From contig CBFGWL010000019.1 of the NCBI GenBank assembly GCA_965652565.1, positions 1 to 39,040 on the forward strand: a stretch of 39,040 nt of DNA, in the 5' to 3' direction. Origin of the DNA: RSA11 sp965652565. Its GTDB lineage: Bacteria > Actinomycetota > Thermoleophilia > Solirubrobacterales > 70-9. Shown in pieces: positions 38,332 through 39,040 of this stretch (positions are counted from its first letter, which is position 1; each line of letters starts with the position of its first letter). A program made the translations under genes and the position numbers. The notes beneath the pieces are model-generated. The model worked only from the letters and a program-made list of their open reading frames with translations. It made no database searches and was not told the origin of the DNA.

Positions 38332-38336
38332 AGAAT
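38331..38336 (+). promoter_or_regulatory. -10 box for the MeaA-like mutase
   Basis: TAGAAT is 6 nt before the ATG at 38343 and overlaps the first base of the divergent hydrolase ATG. A leaderless start is likely. Confidence 0.5.
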
Positions 38337-38342
38337 CTACGC

Positions 38343-39040
38343 ATGACCGAGCACCGTCTGCCGGAGCCCGATCGCCCCTGGGTGATCCGCACGTACGCCG
38401 GCCATTCCGACGCCCGACGTTCGAACGAGCTTTACCGGCGCAACCTCGCGAAGGGCCAGACCGGCCTCTCCATCGCGTTCGATCTTCCCACCCAGACCGG
38501 CTACGACCCCGACCACCTCCTCGCCCGGGGCGAGGTCGGCAAGGTCGGCGTCTCGATCGCCCACAAGGGCGACATGCACGCGCTCCTCGACGAGATCCCC
38601 CTCGGCGAGATGAACACCTCGATGACGATCAACGCGACCGCGGCCTGGCTGCTCGGGCTCTACGCGACGGTCGCCGAGGAGACGGGCGTGCCGCTCGCGA
38701 AGCTGCAGGGCACGACCCAGAACGACATCATCAAGGAGTACCTCTCGCGCGGCACCTACGCGTTCCCGCCCGGGCCCTCGATGCGGCTGATCGCCGACAC
38801 CGTGGCGTTCACCGTGAACGAGATCCCGAAGTGGAACCCGATCAACGTCTGCAGCTACCACCTGCAGGAGGCGGGCGCGACCCCCGTTCAGGAGATCGCC
38901 TACGCCCTCTCCACCGCGATCGCCGTCCTCGACGAGGTCAAGGCACGCGGCCAGGTCGCCGACGAGGACTTCCCGCGGGTCTTCGGCCGCATCTCGTTCT
39001 TCGTCAACGCCGGCGTGCGCTTCATCGAGGAGCACGCGAA
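38343..39040 (+). CDS. MeaA-type (ethylmalonyl-CoA) mutase, 5' part
   Basis: The frame is open from the ATG to the window edge, giving 232 residues of a coenzyme-B12-dependent acyl-CoA mutase. It starts with RPWVIRTYAGHSDARRSNEL, followed by AKGQTGLSIAFDLPTQTGYD and NTSMTINATAAWLLGLY, a pattern closest to MeaA/ethylmalonyl-CoA mutase as I recall it; a methylmalonyl-CoA mutase large subunit is the alternative. It would convert ethylmalonyl-CoA to methylsuccinyl-CoA downstream of Ccr (32084-33340). The C-terminal cobalamin-binding domain lies outside the window. Confidence 0.85.
   Translation, partial: MTEHRLPEPDRPWVIRTYAGHSDARRSNELYRRNLAKGQTGLSIAFDLPTQTGYDPDHLLARGEVGKVGVSIAHKGDMHALLDEIPLGEMNTSMTINATAAWLLGLYATVAEETGVPLAKLQGTTQNDIIKEYLSRGTYAFPPGPSMRLIADTVAFTVNEIPKWNPINVCSYHLQEAGATPVQEIAYALSTAIAVLDEVKARGQVADEDFPRVFGRISFFVNAGVRFIEEHA

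Noticed and set aside
1..39040. Prophage, IS element or CRISPR array
   Set aside because: No integrase, transposase, phage structural gene, terminal inverted repeats or regularly spaced repeat-spacer series was seen.

Overview
The window is about 70% GC and reads as a chromosomal stretch of a free-living actinobacterium, most likely class Thermoleophilia (Solirubrobacterales-like). The lineage call is an inference from gene content: coenzyme F420 biosynthesis with a fused FbiC, a DivIVA-domain protein, crotonyl-CoA carboxylase/reductase plus a MeaA-type mutase, AdhA-like dehydrogenase, and many start codons sitting 6-10 nt behind a TANNNT -10 box (leaderless transcription). No phage, IS element or CRISPR array was seen; the region looks like core chromosome with a few accessory pieces.

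Layout. 1-4.2 kb: a small membrane protein, an NTF2-like protein behind a perfect 26-bp palindrome, four minus-strand tRNAs (Pro-GGG, Gly-TCC, Trp-CCA, Leu-TAG), two paralogous secreted CAP-domain proteins and an SRAP/HMCES abasic-site protein. 4.1-5.0 kb: tRNA-Leu(CAA) followed after 7 nt by a HTH-LAGLIDADG protein. 5.0-11.8 kb: an M28-type membrane peptidase overlapping acetoacetyl-CoA synthetase on the plus strand; opposite them, an acyl-CoA carboxylase beta subunit, a nucleoside phosphorylase and an MTA/SAH deaminase. 11.9-15.1 kb: a flavin amine oxidase, a DivIVA protein and HMG-CoA lyase. 15.1-21.5 kb: F420 block, npdG-cofD-cofC-cofE in one tight operon, then an AdhA-like dehydrogenase and the CofG/CofH fusion FbiC on the other strand. 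21.6-25.7 kb: aquaporin, a secreted S15/CocE hydrolase carrying RTX repeats, and an orphan NMT1-like lipoprotein. 25.7-29.1 kb: a compact operon of a two-domain multicopper oxidase, a ZIP permease with an extracytoplasmic N-terminal domain, an MntR-type regulator and a conserved hypothetical, led by an AT-rich palindrome. 29.2-33.7 kb: YgfZ-like protein, a small lipoprotein, a coiled-coil PD-(D/E)XK-like protein, crotonyl-CoA carboxylase/reductase. 33.8-39.0 kb: a two-copy palindromic repeat, TspO, small dimeric-barrel proteins, a LysR regulator, ClpS, a secreted protein, an MBL-fold hydrolase and the 5' part of a MeaA-like mutase cut by the window edge.

How the genes fit together. Acetoacetyl-CoA synthetase, HMG-CoA lyase, acyl-CoA carboxylase beta, Ccr and the MeaA-like mutase together suggest acetyl-CoA, ketone-body, leucine and propionate assimilation with an ethylmalonyl-CoA route. 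NpdG, CofD, CofC, CofE and FbiC give nearly a full F420 pathway plus its NADPH-linked reduction. The most interesting candidate system is the multicopper oxidase - ZIP - MntR-type operon: its regulator carries Asp and Glu at the two positions that mark manganese-responsive MntR, so the set may couple extracytoplasmic metal oxidation or sensing to metal transport.
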